64,000 nt of DNA, taken from positions 110,198 through 174,197 of the forward strand of contig NZ_MSZX01000013.1 in NCBI RefSeq assembly GCF_002021565.1, written 5' to 3'. The DNA is from Paenibacillus selenitireducens (lineage in GTDB: Bacteria > Bacillota > Bacilli > Paenibacillales > Paenibacillaceae). The translations under genes were made by a program, and so were the position numbers. Positions 24,906 to 32,844 of the stretch are shown here, piece after piece (positions within the stretch are counted from its first letter, which is position 1; each line of letters opens with the position of its first letter). Below the pieces are notes generated by a model, which searched no databases, had not been told where the DNA came from, and saw only the letters and a program-made list of their open reading frames with translations.

Positions 24906-25562
24906 CTATGATTTCTTTAACCCTCTTGGTGTTGTCCATTTCTCCGTCACGCCTAATAAATAATCCAAGAACACCGCCAGAATTGCAGCCGGAACCGCAC
25001 CAAGAAGAATAAGAGCATCCATATTTCTCGAAATCCCCAGGAAAATAAAGTCGCCTAAACCGCCGCCGCCGATAAATGCCGCCAGTGTAGCGGTACCGAC
25101 ATTGATAACGGTTGAAGTACGAATACCCGCCATAATGACAGCTAGTGACAACGGAAGTTCAACCTTGAATAAAAGCTGAGCATCGGTCATCCCCATGCCT
25201 TTGGCCGCTTCGATCGTGGCTTGATCTACCTCTTTTATTCCGGTATACGTATTTCGAATGATAGGTAGTAATGAATATAAGAATAACGCCGCAATCGCGG
25301 TTTTCATGCCAATCCCGAAGATCGGAATCATAAAGCCAAGAAGCGCCAAGCTCGGTATCGTCTGCAAGATTCCTGCTCCACCGATCACCCAGCTTTTCAA
25401 TGCTGGAATTCTTGTGACCACAATACCTAAAGGCACACCAACAACAATGGCAATCAGCATGGATAAGAGGACGAGCTCAATATGGATAGAAGCCGCAGCT
25501 AATAAATCCTCCCACCGGTTGGAAAATTGCTTAACGAGTTGTTCCCACAACGTTTGGTTCAT
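24906..25562 (-). CDS. Osmoprotectant ABC transporter permease (OpuCB-like)
   Basis: 218 residues with about six transmembrane helices and the binding-protein-dependent permease EAA-type loop (EAAKGMGMTDAQLLFKVELP). ATG 25562 is chosen because AAAGGAG lies upstream; the open frame starts earlier inside the ATPase gene, with which it overlaps by 32 bp. OpuC systems of B. subtilis have two permeases (B and D); only one is encoded here, so it probably works as a homodimer or with a partner elsewhere. Confidence 0.88.
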   Translation of the reverse strand: MNQTLWEQLVKQFSNRWEDLLAAASIHIELVLLSMLIAIVVGVPLGIVVTRIPALKSWVIGGAGILQTIPSLALLGFMIPIFGIGMKTAIAALFLYSLLPIIRNTYTGIKEVDQATIEAAKGMGMTDAQLLFKVELPLSLAVIMAGIRTSTVINVGTATLAAFIGGGGLGDFIFLGISRNMDALILLGAVPAAILAVFLDYLLGVTEKWTTPRGLKKS

Positions 25563-26691
25563 CGATCTGCTCCTTTCTGCCAGCCCAGTGACTCGCAAAT
25601 GTAGTCAACAGACTTGCTCTTGTCACGACACCCATCACAACTTTGTCACACGTGACAATCGGAATAATCCCCTGTTTGGCATCACCAATTCGGATTAATG
25701 CATCTTTGGCGGTTGCAGATTCCTCCAAATAGAATTCTTCATCCCGAATCACCTCTTGAATCGTCGCGATGGACTCCATGCGGGCTTGAAGGTCATAGGC
25801 CGAAACAATGCCCGCGAATTGCCCTTGTTCATTCACAGCGATTAACGTATCCGTTCGACGTTGACGCATCTGAGCGAAAGCTCTTGAAGGGGATAAGTAA
25901 GGTGAAGCCACCGCAGGATTCTCACGCATAATATCTTTTACTGTAATAAATTCAGGGTTTTGATAGATACGGTTCTTCCCGATGAATTCTTCAACAAATC
26001 CATGAGCAGGTTCATTCAGCAGTTTCTCGGGGGTATCCAACTGAAGCAACAGACCATCCTTCATGACCGCAATACGGTCGCCTAATTTCAGCGCTTCATC
26101 CATATCATGCGTGACGAACACGATGGTTTTCTTCAATGTCTTTTGTAATCGGAGCAATTCATCCTGGAGCTGTTCTCTGGTTATGGGGTCTAAGGCACCG
26201 AACGGTTCATCCATCAAGATGACCTCCGGATCGGCAGCTAGGGCACGTGCCACACCGATGCGCTGCTGCTGACCGCCTGATAATTCCCGAGGATATCTCT
26301 TCGCAAATTGATCAGGATCGAGCCCAATGAAATGCAGCAGTTCATGCACACGATGTTGTTTTTTTTGTTTGCTCCAGCCTTTTAAGTGAGGAACTAATGC
26401 GATGTTCTCTTCGATGGTATAGTGGGGGAAAAGTCCAGCTTGCTGTATGACATAACCTATATTACGCCTTAGTTCAACAGGGTTTATTCGAGAAATATCT
26501 TTCCCGTTGATTGAGATGGTTCCTTCCGTATGGTTAATCAGACGATTCATCATCTTCATCGTTGTCGTCTTACCGCAGCCGCTGGGCCCGATAAAGACAA
26601 CGAACTCGCCCGCTTGGATCTCGAAGTCCATCCTTTTGACGGCTTGAAATCCATGGGCATACGTTTTGCTCACCTGTTCAAACTTGATCAT
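25531..26691 (-). CDS. Osmoprotectant ABC transporter ATPase with CBS domains (OpuCA-like)
   Basis: 386 residues. ABC domain with Walker A GPSGCGKTT, signature LSGGQQQRIG and Walker B VILMDEPFGALDP, followed by a C-terminal pair of CBS domains (about 250-380: VKDIMRENPAV, GIVSAYDLQARM, GIIPIVTCDKVVMGVVT). In related systems the CBS domains sense ionic strength or bind c-di-AMP. GGAGG 8 nt before ATG 26691 supports this start; a longer frame from 26709 lacks spacing. It is the first gene of the opuC trio and lies just downstream of kamA. Confidence 0.9.
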   Translation of the reverse strand: MIKFEQVSKTYAHGFQAVKRMDFEIQAGEFVVFIGPSGCGKTTTMKMMNRLINHTEGTISINGKDISRINPVELRRNIGYVIQQAGLFPHYTIEENIALVPHLKGWSKQKKQHRVHELLHFIGLDPDQFAKRYPRELSGGQQQRIGVARALAADPEVILMDEPFGALDPITREQLQDELLRLQKTLKKTIVFVTHDMDEALKLGDRIAVMKDGLLLQLDTPEKLLNEPAHGFVEEFIGKNRIYQNPEFITVKDIMRENPAVASPYLSPSRAFAQMRQRRTDTLIAVNEQGQFAGIVSAYDLQARMESIATIQEVIRDEEFYLEESATAKDALIRIGDAKQGIIPIVTCDKVVMGVVTRASLLTTFASHWAGRKEQIDEPNVVGTTR

Positions 26692-26744
26692 GCAACTTAC
26701 CTCCATCATTATTTCATGATTTTTTCAGTAATTCTGCACGGTTA

Positions 26745-26774
26745 GAGTACCCAAGGCGAAAGCCTTGGGTACTC
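26745..26774. other. 13-bp stem-loop between kamA and opuC
   Basis: GAGTACCCAAGGC pairs with GCCTTGGGTACTC around a four-base loop. On the minus strand no T tract follows; on the plus strand a T-rich tail does. It is perfect and long enough to stop polymerase partly or protect an RNA 3' end, so it may set the ratio of kamA to opuC transcripts. No plus-strand gene needs a terminator here. Confidence 0.65.
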
Positions 26775-26801
26775 CAGTCTTTTTCTTGTCAACTCATGAG
26801 A

Positions 26802-27995
26802 TTAATGCATCGCAACTTCGCTTGACTGCGCACGCACTTTCTTCTGCGGCATGGCAGGCATATCATTGACCGATACGATGTGGTCCGATTTCTTCTCCGG
26901 CTTCTGCCAATACTGCTCGCTGCCAGGCAAATCATCGAACCATGACGCATCCTTGGGACAATCCAACACCATGAATTTTCCGTAATCGTCGTCTCGGGAT
27001 TGATGATATTTCAAATAAGCCTTCCCGTTCTCAATCGCTAAAATCTCGATTTTGCCGGATGTATGGCTCATGGATAGACGTATTCGTTTACCAAGACCCG
27101 ATGTCTTCGCCTTCGCTTCCTCCACAAGACGATAAACCTGTTCCAACGGAAGAACGAAATCACGGTTTCCTGCCACCGGGCGATTAATGAAGAAGTAATA
27201 CGGTGTAACACCTGCCCATGACAACCGATCGAGCAGTTCCGCAAGCACATCAGCGTTGTCATTAATGCCTCTCAGAATAGGCGTCTGGTTGACAACGATC
27301 GCCCCAGCTTGATGTAACGCCTCAAACCCCCGTTTCGCTTCAGGCGTTATTTCACGCGGATGATTGATATGGGCCATCACATAGATTCTTCGTTCCGCAC
27401 TCGAGTGCTTCCGAATAAGGTCAAGCAGCTTCTCATCTTCATAAATACGCATGGGGTTAAATACAGGAATTTTAGACCCCAGTCGAATCACTTTAACATG
27501 TTCAATATCCCGTAACTGATCAAGAATCATCTCCAGCTTCGGTGTGGCAAGAATCAAGCTGTCCCCGCCGGTAAGCAGCACGTTATTGATCTCGGGATGC
27601 TTCGCAATGTACTCGATTCCTGGCGACACATCAGACATCGCCTCTTTTACGTCATTGCGGAATAGCCGTTTCCGGAAGCAATATCGGCAATACGCCCCGC
27701 ATACTTCGGAGACGATGAGCAGTGCTGTCGTTCGATATTTGTGCTGGCAACCGAGAACCACATAATTGGTATCTTCATCTGAAGCATCCCATCGGCCGTA
27801 TTCGGATAATTCCCCCTCATTGGGAATCACTAATTTCTTAATCGGGTCATTCGGATCGTTCCAATCCACTAGCTTCAAGTAATAATCGTTCACGCGAAAT
27901 ACGAATTTTTCCGTTATCTGTTTAAGTTTCTGACGCTCATGTTCCGGGATTTCCATGATCTTATCAATATCGGTGATATATTTCGGTTGTGCCAT
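26802..27995 (-). CDS. kamA: KamA-family radical SAM aminomutase (lysine or glutamate 2,3-aminomutase)
   Basis: 397 residues. The radical SAM cluster motif is CGAYCRYC, and the PLP-binding region and GGDSLI block follow the KamA family. Such enzymes move an alpha-amino group to the beta position. At the two places where lysine 2,3-aminomutase has acidic residues that hold the substrate's side-chain amine (as recalled), this protein reads FFINRPVAGN and LSMSHTSGK, which looks more like glutamate 2,3-aminomutase. The product would be beta-glutamate or beta-lysine, both known osmolytes. ATG 27995 has GGAGG 7 nt upstream. The gene follows a c-di-AMP riboswitch leader. Confidence 0.85.
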   Translation of the reverse strand: MAQPKYITDIDKIMEIPEHERQKLKQITEKFVFRVNDYYLKLVDWNDPNDPIKKLVIPNEGELSEYGRWDASDEDTNYVVLGCQHKYRTTALLIVSEVCGAYCRYCFRKRLFRNDVKEAMSDVSPGIEYIAKHPEINNVLLTGGDSLILATPKLEMILDQLRDIEHVKVIRLGSKIPVFNPMRIYEDEKLLDLIRKHSSAERRIYVMAHINHPREITPEAKRGFEALHQAGAIVVNQTPILRGINDNADVLAELLDRLSWAGVTPYYFFINRPVAGNRDFVLPLEQVYRLVEEAKAKTSGLGKRIRLSMSHTSGKIEILAIENGKAYLKYHQSRDDDYGKFMVLDCPKDASWFDDLPGSEQYWQKPEKKSDHIVSVNDMPAMPQKKVRAQSSEVAMH

Positions 27996-28058
27996 ATTCA
28001 TCCTCCTTGAAGATAAGTTGTTGGTTGACGCATTTGTCCCTCCTTTTTCCTTGAACAT

Positions 28059-28121
28059 CAAAAATGACCCGCTCCAACGCCAAGTGAAATCAACGTTTCA
28101 CTTGCTGCTGGTATCGGGTCA
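28059..28121 (-). terminator. Second terminator-like stem in the kamA leader
   Basis: GACCCG and CGGGTC close a long stem whose inner part is CAAGTGAAA with TTTCACTTG. On the minus strand ATTTTTG follows. It sits between the riboswitch terminator and the kamA start, so kamA transcripts must pass two hairpins. Confidence 0.7.
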
Positions 28122-28129
28122 TATATACA

Positions 28130-28153
28130 ACAAAAAAACCCGATAAACGGGTC
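28130..28153 (-). terminator. Riboswitch expression-platform terminator
   Basis: ACCCG and CGGGT close a short hairpin followed by seven T residues on the minus strand. Upstream, GGGTCA at about 28178-28183 is complementary to the TGACCC that begins the terminator stem, which gives a candidate antiterminator. Ligand binding would favour termination, as in known c-di-AMP riboswitches. Confidence 0.75.
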
Positions 28154-28180
28154 ATACCTACGATGTCTTAACTAAGTTTG

Positions 28181-28312
28181 TGACCCATCTGCTGCTGACG
28201 AGGTTAGCTGTCGGGCTCGGGAAAGATGGTTCCCTACAATACATCTTGATTCGCCCCAAAATAATGGTTCCCCCGCTTCCCAACCTTCGCGGCCGGAAAT
28301 TAAGCGTAATTC
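28181..28312 (-). promoter_or_regulatory. c-di-AMP (ydaO-yuaA) riboswitch aptamer upstream of kamA
   Basis: Read on the minus strand, the aptamer contains the conserved blocks CGCTTAATTTCC, GCGGGGGAACCA, TTTTGGGGCGAATC, TAGGGAACC, and CCCGAGCCCGACAGCTAACC followed by TCG. These match the ydaO consensus, as I recall it, in order and spacing. c-di-AMP riboswitches normally repress potassium, osmolyte and cell-wall genes when c-di-AMP is high. Here the first gene is kamA and the opuC importer follows. Confidence 0.88.
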
Positions 28313-28313
28313 T

Positions 28314-28342
28314 ATAGTACACAAATTATCTTAGTTAGTCAA
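28314..28342 (-). promoter_or_regulatory. Sigma-A promoter for the riboswitch-kamA transcript
   Basis: Minus strand -35 TTGACT (28337-28342), 17-bp spacer, -10 TACTAT (28314-28319). Transcription would begin a few bases upstream of the aptamer's first paired bases. Confidence 0.75.
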
Positions 28343-28532
28343 ATATTGGATATTCTTATAGCTTGGTTAGTAAACTAATTAGGCTGAACTCACGGCATAA
28401 TTCCATTGCGAAATACCGATAATAACGACACCTTGGATGAATTGGAAAAATTTTAAAAGACATAACATGCAACAAGTTCCCGTACCGTTCCGTCGGTAAT
28501 AACACAGATAAATAGCAGAAAGGGTGGTAACC

Positions 28533-29030
28533 GTGAAGAAATGGATCCTGATCATGATGGCCATGATGCTTGTTGTTGTGGCTGGTTGCGGCAGTAAGAA
28601 AGTTGAGGTCGCGAATATTCAGACGGCGGATCTTCTCGTCAAAATGCAAGAAGCTGGTGGGTTCCCTCCAGCCGGAGAAGGCTTCGACATTGTCAATTTA
28701 AAAGAAAATGCGGATATCGCAAGCAAGCTTAACATCGATCAGTCCTTACTTGCTGAAGGGATATATATGAAAGCACTGATTAACATCCGTGCCGATGAAA
28801 TCATCGTATTAAAAGCCATGGATGAAAAAGATATAGCTACGTTAAAAAAAGCATTGGAAGATGAAGCGGCTGCACAGCAAAAAATGTGGGAGAATTACTT
28901 ACCTCAAGAGCTCGACAAAGTAAAAAAACATATCATCAAGCAAGTCGGTCCTTACCTGACGCTGATTATCGCGGAGAAGGCAGAAGATGTGGAGAAAGCA
29001 TTCGATACTGCATTACAACCCGCCTCTTAA
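28533..29030 (+). CDS. DUF4358-family lipoprotein
   Basis: 165 residues. A lipoprotein signal peptide (KKWILIMMAMMLVVVAGC) ends in a VAGC lipobox. The mature part has the LLVKMQEAGGFPP and VKKHIIKQVGPYLTLIIAEK segments of DUF4358, a family commonly encoded beside MBOAT and DHHW proteins. GTG 28533 is chosen because AAAGGGTGG lies just upstream. It begins an apparent three-gene operon for cell-surface polysaccharide acetylation; its own role is unknown. Confidence 0.75.
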   Translation: MKKWILIMMAMMLVVVAGCGSKKVEVANIQTADLLVKMQEAGGFPPAGEGFDIVNLKENADIASKLNIDQSLLAEGIYMKALINIRADEIIVLKAMDEKDIATLKKALEDEAAAQQKMWENYLPQELDKVKKHIIKQVGPYLTLIIAEKAEDVEKAFDTALQPAS

Positions 29031-29054
29031 TCGATCACTCGGGAGGTTAATCCT

Positions 29055-30464
29055 GTGGTATTCAGTTCCGTCGTATTTCTGTTCTACTTCTTACCCTTTA
29101 CTTTACTGATTTATTTCGCAGCGCCTCGTCGATGGAAGAACCTGGCGCTGTTGCTGATTAGTCTTGTATTTTACGCGTGGGGCGAACCCGTCTATATTGC
29201 ACTCTTGCTCTTTTCGGCTGTCATCGACTATGCGAATGGATTGCTGCTGGACCATTTTAGCGACCGCCCAGGATGGAAAAGACTAACGCTGATTTTTTCC
29301 CTTGCGGTGAATGTCGGCGTGTTATGCTTTTTTAAATATGCGGACTTTCTGATTCAATCGATGAACGGTGCCTTCGGTACCTCCGTCGCTCCGCTAGACT
29401 TACCCCTACCTATCGGCATCTCCTTCTATACCTTCCAGACCATGTCCTATACAATCGATGTCTATCGCGGACGTTGCAAGGCGCAAAAAAGCTTCATTGA
29501 TTTCGCCACTTTCGTCTCGATGTTCCCGCAACTCGTTGCAGGGCCGATCGTACGTTACGATATCGTCGAGAAAGAACTGGGGTCACGCACCATCACGATC
29601 GAGAAATTCGGATACGGTATTCGGCGATTCATTATCGGATTAGCCAAAAAAACGCTGCTCGCCAATAACATCGGCATGCTCTGGGATCTCAGCCATTCAG
29701 ACATGTCGAACTTAACGACGGTGGGGGCGTGGATCGGGATTATCGCATTTGCGTTTCAGATTTATTTTGATTTCAGCGGCTATTCGGATATGGCGATTGG
29801 TCTTGGAAGCATGTTCGGATTTCATTTCCCGGAGAATTTCAAGCATCCGTTCATCTCGAAGAGCGCTTCGGAATTCTGGCGGCGCTGGCATATGACCTTG
29901 GGTTCCTGGTTCCGTGATTACGTCTACTTCCCGCTTGGCGGAAGCCGTGTGGGAAAAGGCCGATTGATCTTCAACCTCTTCGTTGTCTGGTTTCTTACGG
30001 GCCTATGGCATGGCGCCAGCTGGAACTTTGTATTATGGGGATTATATTTCGGCGTATTAATCGCGATCGAGAAACTGTTCTTGGGACGTTTCTTGGCATG
30101 GGTCTGGCCACCGCTCTCCCATCTATACTTGATTATCGCGATGTTATTGGGCTGGGTGCTCTTTGCTCTCGAGGATATGACATCTGTAAATACCTATATG
30201 CGAGCAATGCTCGGTTTCCATTCAGCGGGTATGATCAATGACAGTATCATCTACGATTTACGCAACTACGGCGTCCTGCTTATCGTTCTGATCATCAGCG
30301 CTACCCCAGTGATGAGCCGCTTCGTTGCTGCATGGAATCGTCGAGTGTCCTGGCGACGAGCACTACCTATCGTTGATTTTATCGTGATGGGTGGCTTGCT
30401 ATTCATTTCCACGGCGTACTTAATCGACGGGACGTATAATCCATTCTTATATTTCCGCTTCTAA
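29055..30464 (+). CDS. MBOAT-family membrane O-acyltransferase (AlgI/DltB-like)
   Basis: 469 residues, about ten or eleven transmembrane helices. Family markers are FDFSGYSDMAIGLGSM, SEFWRRWHMTLGSWFRDYVY and GLWHGASWNF, where the His is the conserved active-site residue. It transfers acetyl groups across the membrane to extracellular glycans. GTG start with GGGAGG upstream. The next gene starts 15 bp downstream and provides the extracellular DHHW partner. Confidence 0.92.
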   Translation: MVFSSVVFLFYFLPFTLLIYFAAPRRWKNLALLLISLVFYAWGEPVYIALLLFSAVIDYANGLLLDHFSDRPGWKRLTLIFSLAVNVGVLCFFKYADFLIQSMNGAFGTSVAPLDLPLPIGISFYTFQTMSYTIDVYRGRCKAQKSFIDFATFVSMFPQLVAGPIVRYDIVEKELGSRTITIEKFGYGIRRFIIGLAKKTLLANNIGMLWDLSHSDMSNLTTVGAWIGIIAFAFQIYFDFSGYSDMAIGLGSMFGFHFPENFKHPFISKSASEFWRRWHMTLGSWFRDYVYFPLGGSRVGKGRLIFNLFVVWFLTGLWHGASWNFVLWGLYFGVLIAIEKLFLGRFLAWVWPPLSHLYLIIAMLLGWVLFALEDMTSVNTYMRAMLGFHSAGMINDSIIYDLRNYGVLLIVLIISATPVMSRFVAAWNRRVSWRRALPIVDFIVMGGLLFISTAYLIDGTYNPFLYFRF

Positions 30465-30479
30465 AAAGGAGGACTAGCC

Positions 30480-31607
30480 ATGACAAATAAACGTGCCGTA
30501 TGGCTCACCGTCTGTTTCGTTGCCTACATCGTTGTATTTGGTGCATGGAGCCTGATCACGCCGGATCGCAAATTGTCCGAGTTTGAGAACCGCGCCCTAG
30601 CTCAGCTCCCTCAATTCACAACCGCGAAGCTATGGGATGGACGATATACATCTCAAATGGAAGACTATTTAGCGGATCAATTCGTGAACCGAGATATGTG
30701 GGTTGGCATTAAGTCCGACGCGGAGCGTACCCTTGGCAAAACAGAGAACAACAACGTCTTCTTCGGGCAACATAACTATTTGTTCGAACGCTTCGCTGCA
30801 CCCGATGGCTTGTTTCATCGGAACGTTGAATCGATACGCACATTTGCCAAACGGCATCAAGATACCTCCGTCTACATGCTGATCGTGCCTCAATCCGAAG
30901 CCGTGTATCCTGATATGTTACCGCCTTATGCGAGTGCTACGAGCTACTCGCCGCAGAAGGTCATCGATCATACCTTTCAGACGTTAAAAGGGGACATCGT
31001 GCCGATTCCAGTGCTTGATCTATTGAAGGCGCATCGGCAAGAGTCTGTCTATTTCCGGACGGATCACCACTGGACCATGCGCGGAGCCTATTACGGCTAT
31101 GAAGCATTTGCTCGCGCTGCCGGCTTGGAACCTGTATCACTGAACGCACTCGCTTCACGGGTTCTAAGCGATACCTTCTATGGAACGTATTATACGAAGG
31201 CTAACAACAAGCATATCCAACCGGATACCATAGAGCTGCTGGAACAACCATTACCTCCGTATCAGGTGTGTTATTCGGATTCACAGACATGTACCGACTC
31301 CTTCTACCATCTGGATGCGTTGAAGCAGCGTGACCATTATGCGGTATTTTTTAACGGAAATCGCGCATGGACGACGATCACGACCTCCAATCCTTCTGGA
31401 CGTTCGATCGCGGTATTCAAGGATTCTTACGCAAACGACTTCGTCCCTTATCTGGCGAAGCACTATACACGAATTGATATGATTGATATGCGCTTCTTCC
31501 GCGACAATGTAGATGACTATTTGAAGCAGCATCAGTTGCAGGATATCCTGTTGTTGTATGGCGCGAAGACAGTAGCCGAGGATGACATCTTTAAATGGTT
31601 GAATTAA
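30480..31607 (+). CDS. DHHW-family extracellular O-acetylation protein (AlgJ/AlgX-like)
   Basis: 375 residues with an N-terminal membrane anchor (LTVCFVAYIVVFGAWSLI). The active-site region has the FRTDHHWTMRGAYYGY motif (Asp-His) and the Ser-containing block FKDSYANDFVPYL, as in AlgJ/AlgX. It completes acetyl transfer to the glycan outside the cell. It forms an operon with the DUF4358 and MBOAT genes; the polymer acetylated is unknown. AAGGAGG lies upstream of ATG. Confidence 0.9.
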   Translation: MTNKRAVWLTVCFVAYIVVFGAWSLITPDRKLSEFENRALAQLPQFTTAKLWDGRYTSQMEDYLADQFVNRDMWVGIKSDAERTLGKTENNNVFFGQHNYLFERFAAPDGLFHRNVESIRTFAKRHQDTSVYMLIVPQSEAVYPDMLPPYASATSYSPQKVIDHTFQTLKGDIVPIPVLDLLKAHRQESVYFRTDHHWTMRGAYYGYEAFARAAGLEPVSLNALASRVLSDTFYGTYYTKANNKHIQPDTIELLEQPLPPYQVCYSDSQTCTDSFYHLDALKQRDHYAVFFNGNRAWTTITTSNPSGRSIAVFKDSYANDFVPYLAKHYTRIDMIDMRFFRDNVDDYLKQHQLQDILLLYGAKTVAEDDIFKWLN

Positions 31608-31632
31608 AAAGAGCCCGAACGGGCTCTTTTTA
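31606..31632. terminator. Bidirectional terminator after the DHHW gene
   Basis: AAAAAGAGCCCG and CGGGCTCTTTTT form a compact hairpin with T-rich tails on both strands, ending both the acetylation operon and the convergent VOC gene. Confidence 0.85.
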
Positions 31633-31662
31633 CATATCTCACGACATAACCTGCCGATCTAA

Positions 31663-32532
31663 CTACGAGTCCTGCAGAACCAAACGGAAGGTAATGGCCG
31701 AAGGGTCCTGACCGTACCAAGCCCCATCCCTTTCATCGATCGAAACACCGTGATTACGTAATCGCTCGACCAATCCCTCTACATCATCCTGGGTTGGCAG
31801 CTGTATCGTATAGTAAGCTAGCCCTGTTCCATTCGCCGGAGGAAGCGGCGCATTCGCGCCTGCCCAAATATTCAATCCGATATGATGGTGATAGCCGCCC
31901 GCCGAGATGAAGAGTGCTCCCATCTCCTTCAACGCATTGGCTGCGATATCAAAGCCCATCACATCACAGTAGAATTCCTTCATTTTGTAGATATCTCGTG
32001 CATGAAAATGAACATGACCCATCTTCGTTCCGACAGGTAGTCCAGCCCATGCCTTCCCCTCAGCTTCCTTTAGAAGATCTTCCCAATCGATCGGATCCGA
32101 CGCCATCACCACATTGCGCGATGCATCATAGGTCCACTCTTCGCGCGGACGATCTCGGTAAATCTCAATCCCGTTCATATCCGGGTCCCAAATATAAAGG
32201 GCTTCACTCACCAAATGATCGGCTTGACCCAGTGAAACCTCGGCCTCCATCAGATTCCGGAGCGCAAGGCCTAATGCTTCTCTGGAAGGCAGCAATATGG
32301 CAAAATGGTACAATCCAGCCGCGGATTGCCTTGGCACCACGACCGCATTCGGGATCTCTTCCAAGATGACAAGCGGATTCACCCCGTCTACAGTCAAAAG
32401 AGCGACACGTTCTTCCTGATGGAGTACTTTTAGGCCCACGACTTCTTGATAAAATTGCAATGAACGCTGTAAATCACTCACCTTTAGCTTCACTTCGCCA
32501 AGCTCCATCCGTGCAGGCATCGTATAGGACAT
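31663..32532 (-). CDS. VOC-family dioxygenase / glyoxalase (CatE-like)
   Basis: 289 residues in two glyoxalase-fold halves: LKVSDLQRSLQFYQEVVGLK at the N-terminus and GHVHFHARDIYKMKEFYCDV in the second. Potential metal ligands are the histidines of GHVHFH and GYHHHIGLN, consistent with extradiol dioxygenases such as B. subtilis CatE (catechol 2,3-dioxygenase), which has similar length. The substrate is not certain. It appears to be monocistronic. Confidence 0.78.
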   Translation of the reverse strand: MSYTMPARMELGEVKLKVSDLQRSLQFYQEVVGLKVLHQEERVALLTVDGVNPLVILEEIPNAVVVPRQSAAGLYHFAILLPSREALGLALRNLMEAEVSLGQADHLVSEALYIWDPDMNGIEIYRDRPREEWTYDASRNVVMASDPIDWEDLLKEAEGKAWAGLPVGTKMGHVHFHARDIYKMKEFYCDVMGFDIAANALKEMGALFISAGGYHHHIGLNIWAGANAPLPPANGTGLAYYTIQLPTQDDVEGLVERLRNHGVSIDERDGAWYGQDPSAITFRLVLQDS

Positions 32533-32732
32533 TCGTTCGATCTCCCTTCAGCACACCGTAATCGTTGCTTCTTATACTTTTCGTTATATGATAGCAATTA
32601 TACACAACATCCCCCTCGCCTTGCGATGAGCCCTGCAACATTTGTAATCAAAATGAAATCTAGTATTCATGTTGTTTTAATCTTCCTACGTTAATATAGG
32701 CAGTAACCCCCCTTTTATAAAATATATTATTT

Positions 32733-32761
32733 AGACCCACAGCCTGATGGCTTGTGGGTCT
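32733..32761. other. Stem-loop upstream of the glycosidase promoter
   Basis: AGACCCACA and TGTGGGTCT pair over a GCC/GGC inner stem. It has a T-rich tail on the plus strand and A/T-rich sequence on the other. No gene upstream on the plus strand needs a terminator, so its role is unclear; it may insulate the promoter. Confidence 0.45.
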
Positions 32762-32782
32762 CTTTCTGTCTGCCCTCCCTCT

Positions 32783-32815
32783 TGTAACATTCATGTCACA
32801 ATGAATCATTACAGT
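32783..32815 (+). promoter_or_regulatory. Response-regulator box and promoter of the glycosidase gene
   Basis: Direct repeat TGTAAC (32783-32788) and TGTCAC (32794-32799), 11 bp period, then 10 bp and a -10 box TACAGT (32810-32815). The same arrangement, TGTCAC-N5-TGTAAC-N10-TATAGT, stands before the metallophosphoesterase gene at 37282. A repeat in place of a -35 box is the usual mode of OmpR-family activators. Confidence 0.65.
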
Positions 32816-32844
32816 GAGACCTTAGAAAACCAAGGAGGGAACCC

